Position numbers and translations under genes: made by a program. DNA of 64,000 bases, from positions 62,001-126,000 of the forward strand of contig QHYZ01000081.1 in NCBI GenBank assembly GCA_003225295.1, in the 5' to 3' direction. The notes under the pieces are model-generated. The model did no database searches and was not told the origin of the DNA. It saw only the letters and a list, made by a program, of their open reading frames with translations. This document shows positions 17,459 through 25,827 of this stretch, piece after piece. Position 1 is the first letter of the stretch; each line of letters opens with the position of its first letter. The stretch comes from Acidobacteriota bacterium (GTDB lineage Bacteria > Acidobacteriota > Terriglobia > Acidiferrales > UBA7541).

Positions 17459-18046
17459 CTAAGCGCGTGCGGGCGGTTGCGAACCGCGCAACAGGGCGAT
17501 TTCCTGCGTGAGGTGTTCTAACTTCCCAAGCAATTCCTGGTGGCGCAGTTCCTCGCTGGCAGGCTTCTTCCCTACAAATGTAAGCGTCCCGCCAGGCTCC
17601 AGCACGCATTGCTCGACTTCGGTAAGCGACTCGAAGCCTTGCTTCCGCGCAGCCGCTGCGAGCTGCGGCACGGTAATTAGCTCCCTCTTCAAATTCCGCG
17701 TGCGCACCTTGCCGCCCTCCACTAAGACATCAGATCTACCCTCGACCAACTGGTCGAGTTTCCTGTGATCGTAGAGGAAGCGAACGACGAGGTAGTTGGT
17801 GACGAGCAGGGAAGTAGCACCGACGATTCCGCCCAGGACACTGTTGTCTTCTCCGATGATGGCGTTCTGCACGGTGTTCGAGAGCGTCAGCAAGACAACC
17901 AAGTCGAACGGATTGAGCTGGACGAGTTCGCGCTTCCCGGAGAGCCTGAGGCTGATCACCAGGAAGGCATAAACGATGATGGGGCGAAGGATCTTTTCCG
18001 CCAGGGGAAGCCCCATGACGAACATATCTTTCCAAGCATCGTGCAT
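17459..18046 (-). CDS. DUF421 (YetF-like) membrane protein
   Basis: A 195-residue protein with about three N-terminal membrane helices and a cytosolic DUF421 domain. The conserved stretch GKRELVQLNPFDLVVLLTLS is followed by NTVQNAIIG, as in the YetF/YcaP family of unknown function. GAGG about 10 nt upstream supports the ATG at 18046. It is convergent with the DUF4337 gene, the two stop codons being one base apart. Confidence 0.85.
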   Translation of the reverse strand: MHDAWKDMFVMGLPLAEKILRPIIVYAFLVISLRLSGKRELVQLNPFDLVVLLTLSNTVQNAIIGEDNSVLGGIVGATSLLVTNYLVVRFLYDHRKLDQLVEGRSDVLVEGGKVRTRNLKRELITVPQLAAAARKQGFESLTEVEQCVLEPGGTLTFVGKKPASEELRHQELLGKLEHLTQEIALLRGSQPPARA

Positions 18047-18519
18047 AACAGGATCGCCTCCTTGGGGTGCCCGCGCGGGTCAGGACCACGCCGGGCATGT
18101 TGGTTGTCAGAGAACGCGGAGAGCGTAGCACGCGGGGAATGGTAACAAAAGTCGCCGAGGCCGTCCCGCCCTCGGTACAGTCAGTTTTTCGCGACGTTTT
18201 CCCATTGGATTGCCCATCCGAGTCTTCGGCTTCCGTAGGATTAAAGCGATTAGGTATTTTCCCGGTTTGAGAATTTGTCGCGTAAGTAAATAAATCCAAA
18301 CAGAGGCCACAGGTCCCACCCTCGCCCTGAGCTTCGCGTTCTATATATGTCCGACTACAGCCAACGGGCGGCCGCAGACTCTGGGCGGGGCGACTCCTCC
18401 ATCCGCTTATTGGCGAAACCCTTCAGCCGGCGGGCCCTTTTTCGCGCCGTTCACGCGATTCTGAATCCATCCTGAAGTTGGCGGCATTTCCTCAGCCAAT
18501 GTAAGTCGCCGGGCGAATT
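18047..18519. other. Intergenic region, no gene seen
   Basis: This region holds the promoter side of the DUF421 gene and the 3' side of the amidase gene. Short frames exist but carry no recognisable motif. No terminator, RNA or mobile-element remnant was identified. Confidence 0.45.
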
Positions 18520-19929
18520 CTAATGAATCTTTGGATGCCGCTTATGCCAGTCGGTGTGCAGTTGGAAGGTCCGCCCTGCTTGGATAACCGCAAAATCGTC
18601 GCCCGCTCGACCCACAAATTGCAGCCCGACCGGGAGATTTTTCTCGGTGAGGCCACAGGGAACGGACATCGCTGGAAGCCCGCAAATATTTCCAATGGCG
18701 CCGAGAGGATCGGGAAAAGTCAGATCGGTCTCGAGATTTAAGGTCAGAGGCGTCGCTGGAACAGGCTGCGCCGCCGCGGCGATAACGTCGAATGTGTCAA
18801 ACAATGAATCCATTTTCTTCTGGACGATTTCTCTCACCTTCAAGGCCTGCAGATAGTCTGCGGCGGTGTACTGCTCGTTCACATAGCCCGCGATTTGCCC
18901 CAACGGATCGGTCAATTCGCTGACTCGCCCGGAGCGAATCAGCGACCGGAAAGAAGCGGCGCACTCCACGGCAACGATAATACTGCCCGCCTCCTCCCAG
19001 GGACCAACAGGTAAAGCGACGTCCCTCACGCCCGAAAAATACTTCTTGAGGATCCTGGTGGCGGCTTCGATGGGCTTGGCAATGCCTGGCGCAAGGGATT
19101 TCCATGCGTTCGTGATCCAGCCAACCTTTAGTGGCCGCGAATGTAATTCCATGGACGGCGAATAGGTAAAGGCACCTTTATCAATGGGCACCGTGCCGCG
19201 ATCCTTCGGGTCATGCCCGGCGATTGCCGCAAAGATGCGGGCGCAGTCTTCCGCGCTCCTCGCCATCGGGCCGATCTTGTCCATCGAAGGCGCGAGTGCC
19301 ATGGCACCGTAACGACTCACGCGTCCGTAGGTAGGCCGCAGACCGCTCACGCCGCAGAAGGCTGAGGGGCAGATGATGGAACCCCATGTTTCCGTGCCGA
19401 TCGCAAACGCAGCCAGACCTGCGGCTACGATCGCCCCTGAGCCAGAGGACGATCCGCAAGTCCAGCACGTAGTGTCCCAGGGATTCTTGGCTTCGCCCTG
19501 CAAGGATGCGGACGCGAAGCGGTAGCCCATTCCCCCAGCGAGTTCAATCATGGCTGCTTTGCCGATCATCACCGCGCCCACGCGGTTCAGATGTTCGATC
19601 ACGGTCGCGTTGTAATCGAAGACCTGCTTGGCATAGGGCTTTGCGCCCCAAGTGGTCGGAAGCCCTTTCACCGCCAATAAGTCCTTCGCGGCGTAAGGAA
19701 TCCCGTGCAGCGGGCCACGGTAGTGGCCGCCCTGGATTTCTTTTTCCGCTGCCTTGGCTTGTTCGATGGCAGTCTCAGGCATCAAGTGGGCGTAGGCGTT
19801 AAATCGCGCTCCGAGCCTTTGGCTGCGGTCGAGATATGCGTGCGTCAGATCGACGGGCGAGAGTTTCTTCGATTCCAGACGTTTCGCCAGCTCAGTTACA
19901 GACAGATGATAAATCTCTTCGCCAGGCAT
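18520..19929 (-). CDS. Amidase-signature enzyme (GatA-like)
   Basis: A 469-residue amidase-signature hydrolase. The Ser-cisSer-Lys triad can be placed: Lys in PYAAKDLLAVKG, the Ser-rich loop CGSSSGSGAIVAAG, and the nucleophile loop GTETWGSIICPSAFCG. The motif GLRPTYGRVSRYG is strongly conserved in the family. No GatB or GatC lies nearby, so a tRNA-dependent role is unlikely and an amide/nitrile-metabolism or peptide-amide role is more probable; substrate unknown. GGAG 8 nt before the ATG at 19929 supports the start. It follows a small Tat-signal protein by 12 nt. Confidence 0.85.
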   Translation of the reverse strand: MPGEEIYHLSVTELAKRLESKKLSPVDLTHAYLDRSQRLGARFNAYAHLMPETAIEQAKAAEKEIQGGHYRGPLHGIPYAAKDLLAVKGLPTTWGAKPYAKQVFDYNATVIEHLNRVGAVMIGKAAMIELAGGMGYRFASASLQGEAKNPWDTTCWTCGSSSGSGAIVAAGLAAFAIGTETWGSIICPSAFCGVSGLRPTYGRVSRYGAMALAPSMDKIGPMARSAEDCARIFAAIAGHDPKDRGTVPIDKGAFTYSPSMELHSRPLKVGWITNAWKSLAPGIAKPIEAATRILKKYFSGVRDVALPVGPWEEAGSIIVAVECAASFRSLIRSGRVSELTDPLGQIAGYVNEQYTAADYLQALKVREIVQKKMDSLFDTFDVIAAAAQPVPATPLTLNLETDLTFPDPLGAIGNICGLPAMSVPCGLTEKNLPVGLQFVGRAGDDFAVIQAGRTFQLHTDWHKRHPKIH

Positions 19930-19941
19930 TCGCGACGCTCC

Positions 19942-20361
19942 TCAGGAATTCTTCGGCGCATTGGCCGGCTTTTGTGTCGCCGGCGTCGGCGAGGGCTTCT
20001 TTTCCCGTTCCATCAATGGTTTCAGGTAAAGCCCCGGCCCATCTCCGTTGTCCGTCGCAAACGCCCGCAGACGATCGAGCGGTGGCTGTGCTTCAGTGGC
20101 CAGTCGCCGGATATCGGCTTTCTGGGAGTCAGTAAGCCGGTTGCCGTACTGGGCGAAGATAGCCTGAATCCGTGATTCGACCTCGGCTTGGCCTTGGGGT
20201 GATAGCTTCGGGGCGTTCGCGGCCTGCTGCGTGGGCCGTGGGGCGGCGAGAGACTCAGACCTGAGAAGATCTGACGGTGACAATGATGCAGCCGCGGAAA
20301 CCAAGGCAGCGCGCCGCGCAAATTCACGGCGAGAAATTGCCGAATCGCTCTGGTTGCCCAT
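19942..20361 (-). CDS. Small Tat-exported protein upstream of the amidase
   Basis: A 139-residue protein with a twin-arginine signal (SRREFARRAALVSAAASL) and a short mature part containing a helical segment (EVESRIQAIFAQYGNRL) and a Pro/Lys-rich tail. GGAG lies at proper spacing before the ATG at 20361. Its tight coupling to the amidase suggests a joint function, perhaps as an exported partner, but the amidase itself has no signal peptide. No enzymatic motif is seen. Confidence 0.7.
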   Translation of the reverse strand: MGNQSDSAISRREFARRAALVSAAASLSPSDLLRSESLAAPRPTQQAANAPKLSPQGQAEVESRIQAIFAQYGNRLTDSQKADIRRLATEAQPPLDRLRAFATDNGDGPGLYLKPLMEREKKPSPTPATQKPANAPKNS

Positions 20362-20460
20362 TGAGGGTCTCCGTTGATCAGAACAAGTAGTGCAAAACAG
20401 TGAGTGAAAGGCTCAGAGTGAGGCTACTGAATCCGTGTTCGAGCGTCAACTGCCTGCGCT

Positions 20461-20496
20461 GGTAGGGGGGGTAGGGGGTAGGCTGTAAGGCGGGGG
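20461..20496 (+). other. G-run tract, possible G-quadruplex
   Basis: The plus strand carries runs of 7, 5 and 5 guanines separated by TA-containing spacers, with shorter GG pairs between. The 7-G run can supply two of the four tracts needed for a quadruplex. It lies between the Tat-protein gene and the kinase gene, about 100 nt upstream of the Tat-protein start on its promoter side. Confidence 0.35.
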
Positions 20497-20780
20497 AAAG
20501 TGATACACCCATTGAACGCGCTTCTTAGGAATGCAACGCCGTTGACAAATTGGGCGCATTTCCATACGTCGCGCGGATCAAGATTTGCATAGAAATAGAT
20601 TTGAAACGCGCGAAGCTTGCTGTGGGTCTCCATTTACGCGGGGAAATCACTGAAACTAAGCTAGTTGCAGGCGCCCGTTTATGCGTTACAAACTCGTTCC
20701 TGAAAGAGCGGAAATTGTGAACGGGGATGATTTCCGGTAACCGCTGCGGGCTGATGGTACCGGCGAAGGTTTCCCGGGGT

Positions 20781-20786
20781 TATAAT
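20781..20786 (+). promoter_or_regulatory. Consensus -10 box of the kinase gene
   Basis: A perfect TATAAT ends 11 nt before the kinase ATG at 20798. No good -35 is seen at 17 bp. Transcription would begin about 5 nt before the ATG, so the mRNA would be nearly leaderless; no Shine-Dalgarno is present. Confidence 0.4.
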
Positions 20787-20797
20787 CCCGACCACTT

Positions 20798-23440
20798 ATG
20801 CCTCTCCCTCCGGGCACACATTTTGGCCCTTATGAGATTACCGGCCTGCTCGGTTCTGGCGGAATGGGCGAAGTGTACCGCGCCCGCGACACGCGGCTGG
20901 AGCGCACGGTCGCCATCAAGATTCTTCCCGCACACCTATCCTCGGATCCCCTTCGCAAGCAGCGATTCGAGCGTGAAGCGAAGACCATTTCCAGCTTGAA
21001 TCATCCGCACGTCTGCACTTTGCACGACGTGGGCTCGCAGGACGGCGTCGAGTATCTCGTGATGGAGTGCGTAGAAGGAGAGACGCTGGCGAAGCGTCTG
21101 GAGAAAGGAGCGCTGCCGCTGGAGCAAGGGTTGAAGTACGGTGCGGAGATTGCGGGCGGGCTGGACAAAGCCCATCGCAGCGGCGTGGTCCATCGCGATT
21201 TGAAGCCCGGCAACATCATGCTGACAGCGACAGGGGTGAAGCTACTGGATTTTGGGCTGGCGAAGGAGGTCGTTCCGCTTGCCAGCGGAGCCACGATTAC
21301 CGCGGCAGCGCAAAGTTCGCCGGTTACAAAGGAGGGAACAATCATTGGAACGTTCCAGTACATGTCGCCGGAGCAGGTGGAAGGGAAAGAACTGGATGGG
21401 CGCAGCGATATTTTCTCGCTGGGCGCAGTTTTGTACGAGATGGTGACGGGGAAGCGAGCGTTTGAAGGCAAGACGCAGTTAAGTGTGGCTTCTGCAATCC
21501 TGGAAAGAGAGCCGCTCCCGATCACTTCTATCAAGCCGCTTACTCCGCTGGCGCTGGATCATGCGGTGAAGAAATGCCTAACAAAAATACCAGATGAGCG
21601 CTGGCAGAGCGCGAGTGATTTGGCCAGCGAGTTGAGGTGGATCACCGAAAGCGTCGGGCAAGCGACGGGTCCGGCATTCGAGGAAGCACCAGGAAAAACG
21701 AGGAAAAGAGCAGCTTGGCTCATCGCCGGTGTGCTGGCGGGGGCCGCCATCGCCGGGGCCGTTCGGTGGCCAAGCCCCAAACCGCCTGAAGAAACAATGT
21801 ATTTTCCCGCGCCGATGCCGTTTTCCGCCCGTGACCTTGCTATGGCTCCTAACGGGCACGCTATTGCGGTAATCGCGTATCTGGAGTCCGCGCAGAGGAA
21901 TGCGCTGTGGATTTACGAGCTGGGATCACGGAGCGCAAGAAACCTCGCCGACACCCAGGGCGCCAGCTATCCGTTTTGGTCGGCTGACGGACGATCTCTG
22001 GCGTTCTTTGCCGATGGAAAGCTGAAGAGGGTGGAAGTTTCAGGCGGTCCGGTGCAAACGGTGTGTGATGCGCCGTCGGGCCGAGGAGGCACCTGGAACA
22101 AGGACGGTGTAATCGTCTTCACACCAGATGCGCGGTCGGGCGTGGGGCTGTATCGCGTCTCAGCTTTGGGCGGAACAGTCGCGCCAGTCAGCAAGCTGGA
22201 TACGAGTCGTGGAGAATTGAGTCATCGGTGGCCCATGTTTCTGCCCGACGGAACGCACTACCTGTATATGGCAACCAATTTCGCGGGGCAGAAGGGCGTT
22301 GATGCCATTTTCGTGGGTTCACTGGACTCCATTGAGAAACGATTCGTCGTGGAAGCCATGGCAAACGCGGCCTATGCCGCGCCAGGCTATTTACTGTTTT
22401 ACCGAGACAAGGCTCTGCTCGCCCAACGATTCGATGTGAAGCGCCTCGCTTTGATCGGGGAACCAACAACTATTCTGAACGATATTCAGTACCAGCCGCA
22501 GGTCAAGAGGGCGGTATTTGGGGCCTCCGACAAAAGCCTGCTGGCCGCTCAGAGCGGGAGTGGGGTTGCCCTTTCGCAACTCGCGTGGTTTGACCGCCAA
22601 GGGAAAGGGCTGGGAACGGTTGGAAAACCCGATGTGTATGGCAACGTATTCATAGCTCCTAGCGGAAAATCGGTGGCCGTAAGTATGACGGACATCGCGA
22701 GCCAGAATACCGACATCTGGACTTATGATTTGCAACGCGCTAGCGCCAAGCGGCTTACCTTCGATCCCGCCGCTGACTCCGTGCCCATCTGGAGTCCGGA
22801 TGCCGGGCGGTTGGTCTTTGCCTCTAACAGGACCTCCTTTAACGACCTGCAATTGAAGAACTCCGACGGCGCGCAAGAAGAGATGAGTATCTTGCATTCG
22901 GGCATTGATAAGTTTCCGAATGACTGGTCCAGGGACGGGAAATACATTCTATACACTCAAGACACGGACTTAAGGTTCCTAACTCTCCCGGAGCTGAAGA
23001 GCAGCTTGTTCCTGAAAGCGCCTTCCGTTCTCAGGAACGGCCAATTCTCGCCCAATGGGAAATGGGTGGCCTACGCATCGAATGAAACCGGAAAATGGGA
23101 AATTTACGTAACCTCCTTCCCGGAACCAAGGGGCAAGTGGCAAGTCTCGACGGGAGGAGGCGAACAGCCGCGGTGGAGAGGCGACGGGAAAGAGCTATTC
23201 TACCTTTCGTCGGACGACAAGATGATGGCCGCGCCAGTAACGACGGGGGCCAATTTCGATGCCAGCACGCCGGTTGCACTTTTCCAAGCGGCTCCCCGAC
23301 AGCCAGTCCCAATCTATGACCTCTTTGTTTATGACGTGAGCCGGGACGGGCAGCGATTTCTGATCATTACGGAAGTGAAACAGGCAGAGAGCGCGCCGAT
23401 ATCCATCGTTCTGAACTGGACCGCAAAGCTGAACAAATGA
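20798..23440 (+). CDS. Ser/Thr protein kinase with PD40/TolB-like beta-propeller
   Basis: An 880-residue Hanks-type kinase. The glycine loop is GSGGMGEVYRARD, the ATP lysine is Lys41 in VAIKIL, the catalytic loop is HRDLKPGN near residue 132, then LLDFGLAK and SPEQVEGKELDGRSDIFSLG. A membrane segment (WLIAGVLAGAAIAGAV) near residue 310 links the cytoplasmic kinase to a roughly 550-residue region of PD40/WD40-like repeats (FWSADGRSLAFF, IWSPDAGRLVFASN, FSPNGKWVAYASN), expected outside the membrane. Such kinase-propeller fusions are abundant in Acidobacteriota and are thought to sense extracytoplasmic ligands; the signal is unknown. Confidence 0.93.
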   Translation: MPLPPGTHFGPYEITGLLGSGGMGEVYRARDTRLERTVAIKILPAHLSSDPLRKQRFEREAKTISSLNHPHVCTLHDVGSQDGVEYLVMECVEGETLAKRLEKGALPLEQGLKYGAEIAGGLDKAHRSGVVHRDLKPGNIMLTATGVKLLDFGLAKEVVPLASGATITAAAQSSPVTKEGTIIGTFQYMSPEQVEGKELDGRSDIFSLGAVLYEMVTGKRAFEGKTQLSVASAILEREPLPITSIKPLTPLALDHAVKKCLTKIPDERWQSASDLASELRWITESVGQATGPAFEEAPGKTRKRAAWLIAGVLAGAAIAGAVRWPSPKPPEETMYFPAPMPFSARDLAMAPNGHAIAVIAYLESAQRNALWIYELGSRSARNLADTQGASYPFWSADGRSLAFFADGKLKRVEVSGGPVQTVCDAPSGRGGTWNKDGVIVFTPDARSGVGLYRVSALGGTVAPVSKLDTSRGELSHRWPMFLPDGTHYLYMATNFAGQKGVDAIFVGSLDSIEKRFVVEAMANAAYAAPGYLLFYRDKALLAQRFDVKRLALIGEPTTILNDIQYQPQVKRAVFGASDKSLLAAQSGSGVALSQLAWFDRQGKGLGTVGKPDVYGNVFIAPSGKSVAVSMTDIASQNTDIWTYDLQRASAKRLTFDPAADSVPIWSPDAGRLVFASNRTSFNDLQLKNSDGAQEEMSILHSGIDKFPNDWSRDGKYILYTQDTDLRFLTLPELKSSLFLKAPSVLRNGQFSPNGKWVAYASNETGKWEIYVTSFPEPRGKWQVSTGGGEQPRWRGDGKELFYLSSDDKMMAAPVTTGANFDASTPVALFQAAPRQPVPIYDLFVYDVSRDGQRFLIITEVKQAESAPISIVLNWTAKLNK

Positions 23441-23511
23441 TGCTTGCAGCCGGAAACAAGCTGGGGCCGTATGAGTGGACCGCGGAGAGCATCAAGTTTG
23501 TGAAGAATTGA
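23440..23511 (+). pseudogene. Remnant of a second Ser/Thr kinase gene (23 codons)
   Basis: The kinase stop TGA and an ATG overlap (TGATG). The ATG opens a 23-codon frame beginning MLAAGNKLGPYEW, which matches the kinase N-terminus (PPGTHFGPYEI) immediately before the glycine-rich loop. It then ends in TAESIKFVKN and a stop, similar to the C-terminal NWTAKLNK of the intact kinase. The simplest reading is a tandem paralogue collapsed by an internal deletion, leaving both ends fused. Confidence 0.5.
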
Positions 23512-23569
23512 AGCCAGCTCTGTGGGCGATTTTTGCGATGCGGCTTGTTCGAGTATCTAAATCGTCTGT

Positions 23570-24886
23570 CTATTTGTGACGCATGTCGACGGGGGCCCGC
23601 GTCCGGTCCAGAGGAAACACCTGCAGTTGCCATTTGACCGGGACCGACGCTGGCAGGTAGCAGATGGTTTTGTCGCACGCCTGATACTCAAGCTTTCCCG
23701 TAATCGTGAAGATTTTCCCATCTTTCCCAAGCGAGCCCCAGAACTCTGACCCCGAGCTCACTTTCACATCCTGGTTGATGCGCAACGTCCCCTCGAAGAC
23801 GGGTACGCGTTCCTTGATCGCAGGCAAATAGAGGGTCTTGGACGGCGGGTAAACTGCCGATTTGAGCTCCAGTTGTGGGATAGGATCAATCACCAGCTGA
23901 ATAGCTTTATAACCCTGTGTCCCGGGCGCATAGACATGCACCTCCGGGGGCAGCCGCACTTCGGCAACGAGAGTGACGCGAGTACCGGGAACACCTACGG
24001 GATCGGATTGTTCGAGAGCCAGTTGAAGATGCGGGGCTTCGACCGTGTCCGTTATTTCCTGGCCCAATTCAGGGAAAAGCTTGGCAATAATACTATTTCC
24101 GGTAAGCCGCTCTCGGTATTTCGCTTCGAAGAACTTTTCTCGAATGAAGCCGTTGGTATCAATGAAAAAAAATCCAGGGCGGGCAAAGCCCTTCTGCATA
24201 CCAGTAGCTTCGGTATTGAGGACCCCATAGGCCCGGATGGTCTTCGAGTCAGGATCCGCGAGCATGGGGTATTCGAGTTTGTGTCGGTCAGCAAAATACT
24301 TCAGGATTTCTTCCGAGTCGTAGCTAATGGCCGCCAGCCTGACCCCTTGCTTTTCGAATCGCGGGATTGCGCTTTGCAGCTGGACCAGCTGCCCTTTGCA
24401 GAACGGTCACCAGTCCGCTGAGCGGAAGAAGAGAAGAACCGTTCCGTTCGTTCCTTTCAAACTATCGAGAGTCTGTATCTCGCCAAACTGGTCGCGAGCC
24501 GAAAAAGCAGGAGCCTTTTGGCCGACCGCGAGTCCAATCGACATCAACTCGATGGAAGCGATCCTAATCGTATCGTCATCGAGAGTTCCCCGGACGGTCA
24601 CCGTGTCTCCCAGGTGAGCGCTTACCGATGCCTGCGGCTCAATGCCGTACATGACCCGGTTCGTATCGTCATACAGCGACAGCTTCGCACCCGGCACATT
24701 TTTGGTGCACTCGGGGGATTCGGCAAAGGCTTCGTCTGCGTTGCAGCTGCTAGACACCAGGACGCCGGACCACGATCCGGGCTTTGTGGTGTTCTGTCCA
24801 GCCACTGCGAGTGGAGTTATAGAAAAAAGCGGCACCACATAGAGGAAGAAGCGCTTACGCAAAGAATCAGTTCTGGCCGTCAGCAT
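23570..24886 (-). CDS. Secreted selenocysteine-type peroxiredoxin / DsbD-alpha fusion
   Basis: One frame from ATG 24886 to TAG 23570, read through an in-frame TGA at 24409-24407, gives 438 residues. Parts in order: a signal peptide; a small beta domain with a Cys pair (about 35-105); an AhpC/TSA (peroxiredoxin/thioredoxin-fold) domain (about 110-260) with FFRSADW-U-PFCKGQL; and a C-terminal DsbD-alpha-like domain with YQACDKTICYLP. The TGA (residue 160) replaces the first Cys of the CxxC motif and Cys163 is kept. Sequence similarity and reading frame continue without shift across the TGA, and a SECIS-like hairpin follows at once. AGGAAG supports the start. It is likely a periplasmic thiol-peroxidase or disulfide reductase. 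A nonsense mutation is the alternative, but the hairpin and the exact Cys position argue for selenocysteine. Confidence 0.85.
24376..24409 (-). promoter_or_regulatory. Bacterial SECIS element after the in-frame TGA
   Basis: On the coding strand, 15 nt after the TGA, comes GCAGCTGGTCCAGCTGC (24392-24376), a perfect 7-bp inverted repeat around GTC. The apical loop thus presents GGUC, the core that SelB reads in the E. coli fdhF element. GGUC occupies nt 21-24 after the UGA here, against 19-22 in fdhF. The hairpin lies within the coding sequence, as expected in bacteria. Confidence 0.75.
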
Positions 24887-25029
24887 CAATTCGCTTCCTG
24901 CTTGGATCGGCGGGCATGGTACGCCTGACAGTCTCCGCGCATGCGTCTCCCAGCTAAACCTGCCCAGACATATTAGTGGGTCTTCGTGCTATACGGAAGA
25001 TAGGAAGTAACCGGCCGACTCTCGCGCAG

Positions 25030-25827
25030 CTAGCTCACTTCCGTGAGGGTGCGAATCTGCGTTTCAAGAGCTTGATTATATTGCCGCTCGATCTGCAGTT
25101 CCGTTTGGAGTTTCTTTACCAGAAGGTCCAAATGAGCAATTTCCACACGAAGTTTCTGGACGTCGGCTACTGTCGGAGCAGACCGAACCGAGGCAGCCAT
25201 CGATTGTTGGGGGTCGTAGTGTGGCTGCAAGGGTTGCCGTGGAGTGAAGGCCTCGGCAAGTGCTCGTGGCCAGGCAGATTCCGGCGTGGCCGCGGCAGGT
25301 GGTGGAGGCGCCACGGGGCGGGGCGCTACCGGAACTGGAGGCGGGGGAAAAAGAGTGCTCAAAGCGTTTGAAGGTGTTGCGCGTTCAGCCGCGGGTGCGG
25401 GCGTTCCGCGTTTCGGCTCTAGGAGGCTCTTCACGCGCGCAATCAATTCCTGTGGCTGAAAGGGTTTGCGAATTAGTTCATCAGCTTTTACCGCAACCGC
25501 TTTGTCGGCGACGCTCTTATTGACCACGCCGGACATCAGCAGGACCGGCGTTTGACAGAATTCCGGATGCTGCTTGATTTGGCTGCACACGGAGTAGCCG
25601 TCCTGATCGGGCATGATCACGTCAGTGATCACCACGTCGGGGCGGTTTTGCTCGAATTGTGCCATCGCCGAGGCCGCGTCGGCACAAGTAATCACGTTAA
25701 TATTCTCGCGGCGAAACGCGATCTTGATGACTTCGCGCATCGTGGCGCTGTCGTCGATGAAGTAGACGGTAGGTGTCCGTTTGGCAGGAGCTTCTCCCAG
25801 CGGCGGAATGGTCATCGCTTCGCTCAT
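25030..25827 (-). CDS. Receiver protein with Pro-rich linker and coiled-coil tail
   Basis: A 265-residue response regulator. The receiver domain (about 18-135) keeps the acid pair in YFIDDSATMR, the phosphoacceptor Asp in VVITDVIMPDQDG, and Lys in IRKPFQP. A long Pro/Ala linker follows, then a helical C-terminus (VQKLRVEIAHLDLLVKKL) likely to form a coiled coil. No DNA-binding domain is present. It is the last gene of chemosensory operon 1; its ATG overlaps the previous stop (ATGA). Confidence 0.85.
   Translation of the reverse strand: MSEAMTIPPLGEAPAKRTPTVYFIDDSATMREVIKIAFRRENINVITCADAASAMAQFEQNRPDVVITDVIMPDQDGYSVCSQIKQHPEFCQTPVLLMSGVVNKSVADKAVAVKADELIRKPFQPQELIARVKSLLEPKRGTPAPAAERATPSNALSTLFPPPPVPVAPRPVAPPPPAAATPESAWPRALAEAFTPRQPLQPHYDPQQSMAASVRSAPTVADVQKLRVEIAHLDLLVKKLQTELQIERQYNQALETQIRTLTEVS

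Noticed and set aside
24407-24409. TGA read as a plain nonsense mutation splitting the redox gene
   Set aside because: The stop falls exactly at the catalytic Cys, the frame continues with full similarity for 159 codons to the next domain boundary and beyond, and a SECIS-like loop follows at the right distance. This remains the alternative if the genome lacks Sec genes.
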